From Ignavibacteriales bacterium (lineage in GTDB: Bacteria > Bacteroidota > Ignavibacteria > Ignavibacteriales > Ignavibacteriaceae), in assembly GCA_020061995.1 (NCBI GenBank), contig JAGUXE010000335.1, forward strand, positions 1 to 32,532: a DNA stretch of 32,532 nucleotides. Direction: 5' to 3'. The first letter of the stretch is position 1. Each line of letters opens with the position of its first letter. The translations under genes were made by a program, and so were the position numbers. The notes under the pieces are model-generated. The model saw nothing but the letters and a program-made list of their open reading frames with translations. It made no database searches and was not told the origin of the DNA. This document shows positions 8,088 through 15,966 of the stretch, one piece after another.

Positions 8088-8105
8088 AGTGTCCAATTGT
8101 TCACT
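8088..8105 (-). promoter_or_regulatory. Candidate LexA operator, proximal copy
   Basis: Plus-strand sequence AGTGTCCAATTGTTCACT. The wider segment 8086-8107 reads GTAGTG-NN-CAATTG-NN-CACTAC, a near-perfect 22-bp palindrome. It covers the likely transcription start and leader of lexA, just upstream of the ATG. It shares AGTGTnCnnnTGTnCACT with a second copy 26 bp upstream. Binding by LexA is inferred from position and duplication. Confidence 0.6.
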
Positions 8106-8108
8106 ACA

Positions 8109-8137
8109 AATATAGTGTGCGGATGTGCACTTGTCAA
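8109..8137 (-). promoter_or_regulatory. lexA promoter
   Basis: Read on the minus strand: TTGACA (8137-8132), a 17-bp spacer, and TATATT (8114-8109) that continues as TATATTTG, which also fits the Bacteroidota TAnnTTTG box. Transcription would start near 8102, giving a leader of about 18 bases. Confidence 0.75.
8114..8131 (-). promoter_or_regulatory. Candidate LexA operator, distal copy
   Basis: Plus-strand sequence AGTGTGCGGATGTGCACT, with AGTG and CACT arms spaced by 10 bases exactly as in the proximal copy and 13 of 18 positions identical to it. It fills the spacer between the -35 and -10 boxes, so a bound repressor would block RNA polymerase. Confidence 0.6.
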
Positions 8138-8183
8138 GAGAAAAATTTAGAATATTTTGGAAGGGAGATTTGTGATTAATTTA

Positions 8184-8221
8184 AATAAAACCGCAAGAGA
8201 TTCTCCCAATGCGGTTTTATT
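8184..8221 (-). terminator. Terminator of proS
   Basis: A perfect 12-bp inverted repeat: AATAAAACCGCA (8184-8195) and TGCGGTTTTATT (8210-8221), with a 14-base loop, 13 bases past the proS stop codon. The stem base itself holds the A and T tracts, so it may work in both directions. It separates proS from the lexA promoter. Confidence 0.8.
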
Positions 8222-8234
8222 AAAATGGTTTATT

Positions 8235-9920
8235 TTACTGAAGATGTGTTTTTATTGTTTCGATGATATTATCCAATTCAACTTCAAAACGTTCACCGGT
8301 TTTGCGAATCTTAACTTCAACTTTGTTTTCTTTAAGTTTTTTTTCACCGACTATAATCTGAATAGGCATTCCAAGAAGATCAGCATCATTAAATTTAAAT
8401 CCTGCTTGCGCATCCTTTCTATCATCGAATAAAACTTTATAACCTTCAGCTTGCAATGAATTATATAAATTTTCAGAGGCAGTTATAACTTCTTCCTTTT
8501 TCATATTTAAACCGATTAGATGAATCTCGAAAGGAGCTAAAGATTTATCCCAAACAATTCCTCTTTCATCATTATGCTGTTCGATATAGCAGGCAATTAC
8601 TCGTTCAACACCAATGCCGTAACTTCCCATAATAATCGGGTGAGATTTGCCATTTTCATCTAAGAACAATGCCCCCATTGATTCAGAATATTTGGTCCCG
8701 AGTTTGAAAATATGTCCCAATTCAATTGCCGGAAAAACGTCAAGTTTATTATTACAATGTGTACAACCTTCGCCAGCTTTAATAATTCGAAGGTCAACAT
8801 ATTCGACAGTTGGAATATCACGTTGGAAATCTATGCCGCCAATATGATAATCATTTTTATTTGCACCGCTGAACATATTATTCAGATTTCTCAATCGCTC
8901 GTCAGCGATAATTCTCCCTTTAAAACCAACTGGACCAATAGAACCGGCATCAGCACCGGTTAATGCAACAAGTTCTTCCGGATGACCGGGACGAGCATTT
9001 GCAACGAGTTTTTCTAATTTTGTTTCGTTGACTTCTTCATTCCCCAACATTAGGATAAGAACGGGTTGTTTATCTGAAATATACACCCGTGATTTGGCAC
9101 ATTGTGTTTCATCAATATTTAAAAACGCTGATAACTCATCAATAGATTTTATATTTGGTGTGTGAATCTCATAAATCTCTTTGCTTATTTCATCACGACT
9201 TAAAGGCTCAACTTTAGAAACAGCTACCTCAACATTGCCGGCATATCCGCATGATTCACAATAAGCAACGGTATCTTCACCCGCTGAGGATTTTACCATA
9301 AATTCTTCTGAACCGCTTCCCCCCATCGCGCCGCTTGAAGCGCCAACAACAAAGAATTTAAGTCCACATCTCTCAAAGATTTTTCTATAAGCCGAATCAT
9401 GCAATTTATATGAAGCATCAAGACCTTCCGAAGAAGTATCGAAAGAATAAGAATCTTTCATTAAAAATTGTCTACCGCGAATTATTCCGCTTCTTGGTCT
9501 TGGTTCATTTCTGAACTTAGTCTGAATTTGATACCAAGTCTGAGGCATATCTTTATAAGACGCTAAAACACGGCGGGCATGGTATGTCATAATTTCTTCA
9601 TGAGTTGGGGCTAGAATATATTCGCGATTTTTAATATGAAACATGGTATCACCGAAAGCTTCAACGCGGTTTGTTTCTTCCCAAATTTCTTTTGGATTTA
9701 ATGCCGGAAGATGAAATTCCTGTCCACCGATTGCATCCATTTCTTCACGAATAATTTCACATACTTTTTTTACAACTTTATAACCGAGTGGCAAGAAGGA
9801 ATAAATTCCTGCCGAAAGCATTCTAATCATTCCGGTTCTTAACATTAAAACATGACTTGTTACTACTGCATCATTCGGTACTTCCTTTAACGTTGGAATA
9901 AACGATTTACTAAGTTTCAT
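8235..9920 (-). CDS. proS: Prolyl-tRNA synthetase, bacterial type with editing insertion
   Basis: A 561-residue class II aminoacyl-tRNA synthetase that charges tRNA-Pro in the cytosol. Seen: motif 1 region near residues 25-65, motif 2 FRNEPRPRSGIIRGRQFLMK near 136-155, a long insertion (about 220-405) matching the INS editing domain that removes mis-charged Ala, motif 3 with GSYGIGVERVIAC near 435-447, and a C-terminal anticodon-binding domain (FEIHLIG, QAGFKFNDADLLGMPIQI). Length is normal for the bacterial-type enzyme. It ends at a strong hairpin, so it is probably monocistronic. Confidence 0.95.
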   Translation of the reverse strand: MKLSKSFIPTLKEVPNDAVVTSHVLMLRTGMIRMLSAGIYSFLPLGYKVVKKVCEIIREEMDAIGGQEFHLPALNPKEIWEETNRVEAFGDTMFHIKNREYILAPTHEEIMTYHARRVLASYKDMPQTWYQIQTKFRNEPRPRSGIIRGRQFLMKDSYSFDTSSEGLDASYKLHDSAYRKIFERCGLKFFVVGASSGAMGGSGSEEFMVKSSAGEDTVAYCESCGYAGNVEVAVSKVEPLSRDEISKEIYEIHTPNIKSIDELSAFLNIDETQCAKSRVYISDKQPVLILMLGNEEVNETKLEKLVANARPGHPEELVALTGADAGSIGPVGFKGRIIADERLRNLNNMFSGANKNDYHIGGIDFQRDIPTVEYVDLRIIKAGEGCTHCNNKLDVFPAIELGHIFKLGTKYSESMGALFLDENGKSHPIIMGSYGIGVERVIACYIEQHNDERGIVWDKSLAPFEIHLIGLNMKKEEVITASENLYNSLQAEGYKVLFDDRKDAQAGFKFNDADLLGMPIQIIVGEKKLKENKVEVKIRKTGERFEVELDNIIETIKTHLQ

Positions 9921-10047
9921 ATTATACTTTTATTAAATTAAAAAGACATTTTCGAAATTGGATTCTTAAAATAATGAAATGAAGATGGTTATCAAAAGAA
10001 GAGAGAATATTAAATAAGGTGTGAGTTCAGAATATCAGAAAATAAAA

Positions 10048-10073
10048 AAGGCTGTTCTTTTACGAACAGCCTT
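10048..10073 (-). terminator. Terminator of the cytochrome-rhodanese operon
   Basis: Perfect 10-bp stem AAGGCTGTTC (10048-10057) / GAACAGCCTT (10064-10073) with a 6-base loop. On the minus strand it is followed by TTTTTATTTT, the classic Rho-independent layout, 30 bases past the rhodanese gene's stop. Confidence 0.88.
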
Positions 10074-10102
10074 ATATCAATCATTCCCCTTATCAACAAT
10101 CT

Positions 10103-11113
10103 TTATTCAAGAATATCAGTATAACCTTTAATTTCAGTAGCAGGGATGAAGGTATTTGCAACTCCGCCTGTTACCATTAAGTTATAGATCATTCCGTTGC
10201 CGCCATAAGCTAATGTACGTGCATCATAACCAAGTAATCTTAGATAAGCTGCAACATAAGAACTTGTTTGACCCGTGAAGCAATAAAGTACAGTCGGTTT
10301 ATTGGTTGGTAAGGTTTTTAATTCTTTAGATAATAAGAATGGTTTTGTTGATGGTGGATAATTTGTTGCACCATCAAGATGTCCCGGATTCATATATAAA
10401 GCATTTTCCCAATAATTTACTATATAATAATTTGCAAAACCTTGTGCCAGTGTTGAATATGCTAAGTTTGCAGCTGTAAATCCTTCAGCCAATACAGCAT
10501 TAACTCTTGCTTCAAGGATATCAGTAGCTTCGGTTTTACCTGTGCTAATTTTAGGAAGATCGCCGGCAGCATTTTTTGCAGGAGCAGCTGTTTGAACAAA
10601 TGTTGCAGTATTTCCAATTTTTGATAACCAATAATTCTGTGCAAAACTTGAATCGATTGAACTCATTCCCCATTTAAGAGAAACTACTTTAGCGCCATAT
10701 CCTTTTGCTCTTAATAAAGAGACAGCAAAAGCTGATGTTTGACCTGAATAACAAGCCACAACAACTTTATCATAATTAGCTAAGGTAAGAGTTTTGAAAT
10801 AAGTATTTAATTCAGCAACTGTTTTATTAACAGCACCTTTGATATGTTTAGCATTATAATCAGCGGCACTACGAATATCGACAACGAGTTGTTTTTGAGG
10901 TGCGGTTAAGTAGTTGGTTCTAACATCAGAAGCTGAGATTACAAATGATGCCATTCCATAGACGTAATCATTATTTGTTTCAAAATGTGTAGCAAGTACT
11001 TGTGATTCATTAACCGGATCCGGTGTCGGTTCCGTTGTGCTTTCTTTACATCCTGTATAAAATACGAAGAGTGATAAGAGCAGCGAGAGCAACAATAATT
11101 TTCTTTTTTCCAT
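10103..11113 (-). CDS. Tandem rhodanese-domain lipoprotein
   Basis: A 336-residue exported lipoprotein (lipobox FYTGC, lipid Cys22) with two rhodanese domains. The first (about residues 55-155) carries DIRSAADYNAKHIKGAVN and the active loop CYSGQTS with Cys121. The second (about 200-320) carries GHLDGATNYP and the loop CFTGQTS with Cys278. Both keep the catalytic cysteine, so both could carry a persulfide. Rhodaneses transfer sulfane sulfur; a periplasmic, membrane-anchored pair suggests handling of thiosulfate, polysulfide or sulfur. It follows the 11-motif cytochrome gene by 38 bases on the same strand and ends at a strong terminator, so the two form an operon. The actual sulfur substrate is unknown. 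Confidence 0.85.
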   Translation of the reverse strand: MEKRKLLLLSLLLSLFVFYTGCKESTTEPTPDPVNESQVLATHFETNNDYVYGMASFVISASDVRTNYLTAPQKQLVVDIRSAADYNAKHIKGAVNKTVAELNTYFKTLTLANYDKVVVACYSGQTSAFAVSLLRAKGYGAKVVSLKWGMSSIDSSFAQNYWLSKIGNTATFVQTAAPAKNAAGDLPKISTGKTEATDILEARVNAVLAEGFTAANLAYSTLAQGFANYYIVNYWENALYMNPGHLDGATNYPPSTKPFLLSKELKTLPTNKPTVLYCFTGQTSSYVAAYLRLLGYDARTLAYGGNGMIYNLMVTGGVANTFIPATEIKGYTDILE

Positions 11114-11151
11114 TACTAAGGACTCCTTTTTGTTTGGTTGTTATTTTTTAT

Positions 11152-12516
11152 TTATTGAAACCAGTTTGCAGGAAGTTTTCCATCAACAATAATTCCTTGA
11201 TTAGCAGAAATTTCCCATGATTCTATTAAATCTGAATTAAATAAATACAATGATTTATTTCTATAATTATTTCCTTCTTTAACAATATGACAATTATCAT
11301 AACATGCTTTTCCAGCAGCAACCTGTGTGCGGGATGTCCACTTTAAGATGTTATGAGGTGTTGTATATTTGTATGTTGGGCGAACATCAAAATTAGGTAA
11401 TTGTGTTACGCCAAATTCTTTCCAACTATCCGGTGCCATTAATGAACGTCTTACAGTTGCCAATTTATATGGTTTGGTTTGGGGGATAGGATTCATGGCA
11501 ATTTTAAATCCTTGATAAGAAGGAATTCTTGCCCCGGCGCCACCAATATGGCAGCTTCCGCAATTATTATAATCTTGTGAATGACAAGTATTACAATTAA
11601 AAGTATTAAAATGTGCAAGATGATATGCATTGGAATTATTAATATTAGTATGGCAGTTGGAACATTTTGGAAGTGAAGCCATTTTATATCTTTGATCATA
11701 GTAGTTGCCATCACCGTGAACTTCATGCTTAGAGTGGCAATCCATACATGAAAATCCCTTTTTTGTTAGATGTACATCCGGTTGGGTTCCCGCAGCAACA
11801 CCATAATATGCATGTCCACCTCGACTTGTATGACATGTTGTACAATGATCTCGCATATCAGGTTTTACAAATTGATGACCTTTATATAAACCGCCACCAC
11901 CGGCACTCGGGCGATTAACATGGCAATCACCGCATGAAGCATGACATGTGGCGCAATTCTTACCGTATGCATCTTTCATTGCATCAGTTAATTGGTCAAA
12001 TGCACTTAATCCGGTACCAAGTCCTGAGCGAAGAGTAACCATACTTTTCTGACCTGTCCCCTGTTCATGGATACTATTTTTTGCATTAGCAACAATAGAA
12101 GGATGGCAACTGGCGCACTTTTCATCAGCTGATTTTGAAGGATGTTTTATAAAATTATTTGTATGAGCTAATTTTTTGTCATCCGTTCCATCAACACCAT
12201 TATGGCAAGTTGTACATTTCATTTTTCCGTGGTAGGTATTTTTAAATTCAGAATAACCCGTTCCACCGAGATAAACTCGATCATATGGCTCTATATGTGG
12301 CGCATCTCCCCCGCAACCGCCTGCAGCATGAGCCGTATCAGGTGAATGAATTTGCTTTAAAAGATCATAATTTGTATGGCAACCTTCACAACTGTTTTTT
12401 GCGAGTCCACCTTGCAGAGGGTCGGTTGGCACTTTAATATCTTCCTTTTGGCATCCTATCATAAATAAAAATGATGCGCAAAAGATAATGCTTACTGTAC
12501 TAATCCATTTTTTCAT
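11152..12516 (-). CDS. Undeca-heme-like c-type cytochrome lipoprotein (10 CXXCH plus one CX3CH)
   Basis: A 454-residue lipoprotein (lipobox FMIGC, lipid Cys22). Heme motifs lie at residues 43, 101, 134, 188, 195, 225, 257, 285, 308 and 319 (CXXCH), plus CYDNCH (CX3CH) at 405-410. Many additional His residues can act as distal ligands. The ATG at 12516 is preferred: it starts a clean signal peptide and follows GGGGAA, whereas the longer reading frame begins at a TTG. The closely spaced pairs 188/195 and 308/319 suggest stacked hemes as in respiratory cytochromes. It is first in an operon with the tandem rhodanese lipoprotein. A role in respiratory electron transfer is inferred from the family; I do not assign it to a named enzyme such as octaheme tetrathionate reductase. 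Confidence 0.88.
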   Translation of the reverse strand: MKKWISTVSIIFCASFLFMIGCQKEDIKVPTDPLQGGLAKNSCEGCHTNYDLLKQIHSPDTAHAAGGCGGDAPHIEPYDRVYLGGTGYSEFKNTYHGKMKCTTCHNGVDGTDDKKLAHTNNFIKHPSKSADEKCASCHPSIVANAKNSIHEQGTGQKSMVTLRSGLGTGLSAFDQLTDAMKDAYGKNCATCHASCGDCHVNRPSAGGGGLYKGHQFVKPDMRDHCTTCHTSRGGHAYYGVAAGTQPDVHLTKKGFSCMDCHSKHEVHGDGNYYDQRYKMASLPKCSNCHTNINNSNAYHLAHFNTFNCNTCHSQDYNNCGSCHIGGAGARIPSYQGFKIAMNPIPQTKPYKLATVRRSLMAPDSWKEFGVTQLPNFDVRPTYKYTTPHNILKWTSRTQVAAGKACYDNCHIVKEGNNYRNKSLYLFNSDLIESWEISANQGIIVDGKLPANWFQ

Positions 12517-12570
12517 AAAATTCCCCATTATATGGCATTTATTGATTGTTGAAAATACTGACACTTTTTC

Positions 12571-12602
12571 CAAATAATGTATACGTGAGTACCATTTGGC
12601 AA
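12571..12602 (-). promoter_or_regulatory. Possible promoter of the cytochrome-rhodanese operon
   Basis: On the minus strand TTGCCA (12602-12597), 18 bases, then ATTATTTG (12578-12571), which resembles the TTGAC / TAnnTTTG promoters seen before lexA and feo but with mismatches in both boxes. It lies about 55 bases before the start codon. Confidence 0.35.
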
Positions 12603-12855
12603 ATTCTATTCCAATTTATTTGTGATTGAGAGACAATTAAATTTGCTTAAAAACAGATGTTTGCTAATAGCAATTATCACTATTTGTAAAATTTGAAAAG
12701 GTTCTTCTTCTTATAGAGAATTGCGTTTTTGGAGGCAATTATTGATCGCTATTAATTAATTTTAGAATATCTCTTTGTGGCAAGGTTCCCATTTTTTTAA
12801 TGTGTACCGGAAGGATCGTAAATGAATAGTAGAGGGATTTGAATTTTCAATAAAA
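12603..12855. other. Non-coding stretch upstream of the cytochrome operon
   Basis: The gap between the cytochrome start (12516) and the DUF2892 gene (12908) is 391 bases, the longest gene-free stretch here. Besides the possible promoter and the terminator listed separately, it contains a perfect 13-bp palindrome TTGCTA-A-TAGCAA at 12661-12673 and a 6-bp inverted repeat AATTGC/GCAATT at 12719-12740. No coding frame of useful length and no RNA gene was recognised. The palindrome could be a regulator site for the cytochrome operon, about 150 bases upstream of its start codon. Confidence 0.4.
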
Positions 12856-12879
12856 AAGGCGATCAGTTAAGATCGCCTT
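12856..12879 (-). terminator. Terminator of the DUF2892 gene
   Basis: Stem AAGGCGATC (12856-12864) / GATCGCCTT (12871-12879) with a 6-base loop. On the minus strand it is followed by TTTTTA, about 28 bases past the stop codon of the small membrane protein gene. It separates that gene from the cytochrome operon. Confidence 0.85.
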
Positions 12880-12907
12880 CTGTTTCCAAAATATATATAT
12901 TTTGTGT

Positions 12908-13102
12908 CTATTTTTTCGTTTCAACTTTGCACGTTGAAATACCAAACGGTAAGTATGCCGGACAGGTTCCCATAAAAGCCGTGACCAATGGGACAATTCC
13001 GAGATAACCCCACCACGCTCCGCTAAAAATTGCGTAACCGATTAACCCTAAACCGGCTATAATACGAACTGCTTTGTCAATTGTTCCAACATTTTTTTTC
13101 AT
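12908..13102 (-). CDS. DUF2892 / YgaP-like two-helix membrane protein
   Basis: A 64-residue inner-membrane protein matching the YgaP-like transmembrane domain. Seen: the starting motif MKKNVGTIDKAVRIIAGLGL, two hydrophobic helices (about 14-28 and 30-44), and the C-terminal FMGTCPAYLPFGISTC with two cysteines. In E. coli YgaP this domain is fused to a rhodanese. Here it is a separate gene with its own terminator, one locus upstream of a tandem rhodanese on the same strand. AAAGGAAAA precedes the ATG. A functional link to the rhodanese is inferred from the known fusion. Confidence 0.85.
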   Translation of the reverse strand: MKKNVGTIDKAVRIIAGLGLIGYAIFSGAWWGYLGIVPLVTAFMGTCPAYLPFGISTCKVETKK

Positions 13103-13302
13103 AACTATTTTCCTTTAAGTATGTAACACATATAAGCACTAATATTTTTTTTGATAGTTCTTATTTCAATACAAGTTCTAAATTTTTTCTATATACATAA
13201 TCATAAACATTATCTGCTATGAAAAGTTCAAAAAATATGCTATTCTTTCCATAAGAATTAAATTTTATTCGCACTAAGTTATAATTATTTTCAGAATAAT
13301 CA

Positions 13303-14328
13303 ATGAACGTCAGAAAAATAAGAACTATCGCAGACTCACTTTTTGAGCAGGGTAAGTATGACGATGCTTTTTATATTTATAATGAAATCTATAGTAAAAT
13401 TTGGGGTGCAATAGGAAAAGTTCAAGCCGGATTTACTGATTTTTCTCAATCCTACCTCGGCAATAGCTTTAAATCAAATTATGAACTTCGTACAAGTTTT
13501 TCGATGCAGGCTGCTGATAATATTTTCAAAAGATGGTTTGACTTAGATTCAGACCAAACATTGAATGAATTTACTTTTACAACTTATGGGCATTTACAAT
13601 GTATTTGCTATTCACCGATATTATCTTCAAAAATATCAACCGAGTATGTCTATAATGAATTTATTATCCTTCAAACCTTAATTTTACAATCCGATAAAGA
13701 TGATTGGATAAATTATCTTTTAAAAGTTGTTACACCAATGATGGAGGAGGGCAACCTAAAAAAGATTCGCTCAAATTTAACAAACACGTTTGTAAAAAAT
13801 ATTCTAATTGAAAATTCACAAAGTGTAAAATCAACCGATTGGTTTAACATAAATGTCTGTTTTCTTGATTATCTGGTAAGCATTGGTGACAGCTCTTCAG
13901 AGTTGTATCAATCGGTGCATAAAATTGTTGGGTCATATTACAGACACAAAACTCATCGAAGGAAAACGTATAGTTCAAAAGAGAATAATTCGAGGCAAGA
14001 AAAGAGACATGAATCATATGAGAGTTACGAGCGATATGAAAAATATGAACGATATGAACGTTTTGAAAAATCTAATGCTCAATTTAAGTCGGAATTCGAT
14101 TCAACTCTAGCTACAGAAAATGAGAAATCGATTTATTTTGGTAAGATATTAGGACTAACCGGAAAAGTGTCGCGATCTCAAATTAGAAAAAAGTATCTTG
14201 AGCTAATCGCCAAATATCATCCCGATAAAGTCTCGGAATTAGGTGAAGAATTAAAACTTCTTGCCGAAACCAAAACTAAACAGCTTAATGCAGCATACGA
14301 ATGGATGAAACACAAATATAATCTGTAA
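13303..14328 (+). CDS. J-domain protein with C-terminal J domain and Tyr-Glu repeat linker
   Basis: A 341-residue protein. The C-terminal ~65 residues form a J domain (FGKILGLTGKVSRSQIRKKY, then KYHPDK with HPD at 306-308, and LNAAYEWMK), which would stimulate DnaK ATPase. The first ~230 residues, which may contain a TPR-like helical start (SLFEQGKYDDAFYIYNEIYS), match nothing I recognise. The two parts are joined by a charged linker with six Y/F-E-x triplets (residues 239-256). J domains usually sit at the N-terminus, so this is a type III J protein with unusual order. It converges on recQ with only two bases between the stop codons. Confidence 0.8.
   Translation: MNVRKIRTIADSLFEQGKYDDAFYIYNEIYSKIWGAIGKVQAGFTDFSQSYLGNSFKSNYELRTSFSMQAADNIFKRWFDLDSDQTLNEFTFTTYGHLQCICYSPILSSKISTEYVYNEFIILQTLILQSDKDDWINYLLKVVTPMMEEGNLKKIRSNLTNTFVKNILIENSQSVKSTDWFNINVCFLDYLVSIGDSSSELYQSVHKIVGSYYRHKTHRRKTYSSKENNSRQEKRHESYESYERYEKYERYERFEKSNAQFKSEFDSTLATENEKSIYFGKILGLTGKVSRSQIRKKYLELIAKYHPDKVSELGEELKLLAETKTKQLNAAYEWMKHKYNL
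14017..14070 (+). repeat. Six 9-bp tandem repeats coding Tyr-Glu-x
   Basis: Inside the J-domain gene, six in-frame 9-base units encode YES, YER, YEK, YER, YER and FEK. The third codon varies and synonymous differences are present (TAT/TAC, GAG/GAA), so the array is old or selected at the protein level rather than a recent slippage. Confidence 0.8.
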
Positions 14329-14330
14329 AC

Positions 14331-15821
14331 TCAATTACATGAATCACAGTTTCCGCATGGCGGCTCATCTTTAAAACCAAAATACTCTGATATAAAAACC
14401 CTTCTACATTCTTCGTTCTTAAAATAATTTACTACTGAAAGCAACTTCATATTGTCGTTTTTCAATTTTTCTTTCAGATAGTTTTCATTCATTAACTCAT
14501 CTGGAAGGGGAGAGATCAAATTAAGATTTTGCTTTTCGATAGAACCTTCGGTAACACCATAACGGTCGAGCATTCCAAGTACGGTTTCAATTCTGAAATC
14601 ATTTTTATCTTTATAGCTTAATTCTTCACGCAAATAATCAACCCCCATAGAATTCACAAGATTTATATTGTTGTTTAATAAATCATAAACACGTGAATAG
14701 TAATTAGCATCAGGATTTGCCCACTTAATAAATTCCATTTGAGTATAAAGATCTTCCTGATTATAAAGAAGAGTACATATTGAATTTTTCCCATCTCTTC
14801 CGGCTCTTCCGATTTCCTGGTAGTATGATTCTATTGAAGAGGGGACTTCGACGTGAATAACAAACCTTATATCAGCCTTGTCAATCCCCATCCCGAATGC
14901 ATTTGTTGCAAGAATTAAATTTTCTTTCCCTTCAATAAAATTTCTAAGAACATTTTTTCGTTGAACAGGCGAAAGTTTACCGTGATAAACAGAATGTGCA
15001 TAACCCTTATCTCCAAGTATTTGAGAATAGTACTCTAACTTTTTTATAAGAGAAAAATAGATTATACCTGATCCTCGATATTTATCAAGAATCCGAGTTA
15101 AAGACGCAACGGTTTCTTTTTCATCAAACACATCAATTGCTTCAAGGCGTAGATTGGGACGATTAATCCCCTGATGAAAAAGTTTTATCTCCTCATTCTC
15201 AAAGCCGAGTTTTTTAACAATATCTTTTTGAACCGGAATTGATGCGGTGGCGGTAAGTGCAATCGTTAAGGGATTTCCGATTAGCTTTCTAAACTCTGCT
15301 ATCCTTGAATAATCAGGGCGAAAATCATGTCCCCATTCCGAAATACAATGAGCTTCATCGATAGCAAGAAGAGCAATATCTAATTTTCTAATGACATCAA
15401 CGAATTCTTTCTTGCGAAACCTTTCAGGTGTAACATAAAGAAGTTTAATTTTACCGGAAGAAAATCTATCAAGTCTTTCGCTTCTTTGTTTTTGGCTTAT
15501 TGTTGAATTTATAAACTCAGCCGAAATGTTTTTTCTCTTAAGTGCATCCACCTGATCTTGCATTAAAGCAATAAGAGGACTAATCACAATAGTTCGACCT
15601 TCGAACATTAAAGCAGGAATCTGATAACATAACGATTTTCCACTCCCGGTTGGCATTAAAACAAGTGAATGTTTTTGTTCAATGATTAACCTGGTTATTA
15701 CTTCTTCCTGATCCGGGCGAAATGATTCATGTCCAAAGAATTCTTTTAGTATTGATTTAGGATTTGTGTTTGGAATTATTTTTAACAATCTATTTTTCTC
15801 TATAATTTGATAAAACATCAT
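14331..15821 (-). CDS. recQ: Short RecQ-family ATP-dependent DNA helicase (RecS-like)
   Basis: A 496-residue 3'-5' DNA helicase. Seen: motif 0 FRPDQEEVI, Walker A MPTGSGKS (56-63), DEAH (155-158) followed by CISEWGHDFRPDY, motif V/VI ATNAFGMGIDKADIRFVIH and YYQEIGRAGRDG, then a zinc-binding RecQ-Ct region with Cys at 472, 489, 492 and 495. The protein ends right after the fourth cysteine, so it lacks the winged-helix and HRDC domains of E. coli RecQ; this short form resembles B. subtilis RecS. It would act in recombination and fork repair. Two Met codons in a row open the frame. No LexA-like palindrome was seen upstream. Confidence 0.92.
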   Translation of the reverse strand: MMFYQIIEKNRLLKIIPNTNPKSILKEFFGHESFRPDQEEVITRLIIEQKHSLVLMPTGSGKSLCYQIPALMFEGRTIVISPLIALMQDQVDALKRKNISAEFINSTISQKQRSERLDRFSSGKIKLLYVTPERFRKKEFVDVIRKLDIALLAIDEAHCISEWGHDFRPDYSRIAEFRKLIGNPLTIALTATASIPVQKDIVKKLGFENEEIKLFHQGINRPNLRLEAIDVFDEKETVASLTRILDKYRGSGIIYFSLIKKLEYYSQILGDKGYAHSVYHGKLSPVQRKNVLRNFIEGKENLILATNAFGMGIDKADIRFVIHVEVPSSIESYYQEIGRAGRDGKNSICTLLYNQEDLYTQMEFIKWANPDANYYSRVYDLLNNNINLVNSMGVDYLREELSYKDKNDFRIETVLGMLDRYGVTEGSIEKQNLNLISPLPDELMNENYLKEKLKNDNMKLLSVVNYFKNEECRRVFISEYFGFKDEPPCGNCDSCN

Positions 15822-15966
15822 TTTAAATTAAACATTCTTAGCGTGTTATCCGATAATGAATCACGGTATACTCAGAGTAAATAATTGGTTAATGATTTCT
15901 CAAATATTATATTTGAAAATATTATGCATTACTGCTTTTGCAGTTAAGATATGAAAGTTTAGGGGG

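Noticed and set aside
8085..8096. In-frame TTG as the lexA start
   Set aside because: It adds only four codons, lies within the operator palindrome close to the expected transcription start, and the ATG at 8084 gives the canonical LexA N-terminus.
8157..8432. Plus-strand 91-residue frame between lexA and proS
   Set aside because: It covers the proS terminator and the antisense of proS; composition is Phe- and Asn-rich with no domain.
12517..12573. Longer start (TTG) for the eleven-motif cytochrome
   Set aside because: It would put 19 residues before a clear lipoprotein signal peptide; the ATG at 12516 has GGGGAA upstream.
14017..14070. Short direct repeats as a CRISPR-like array
   Set aside because: They are 9-base in-frame units without spacers inside a coding region.
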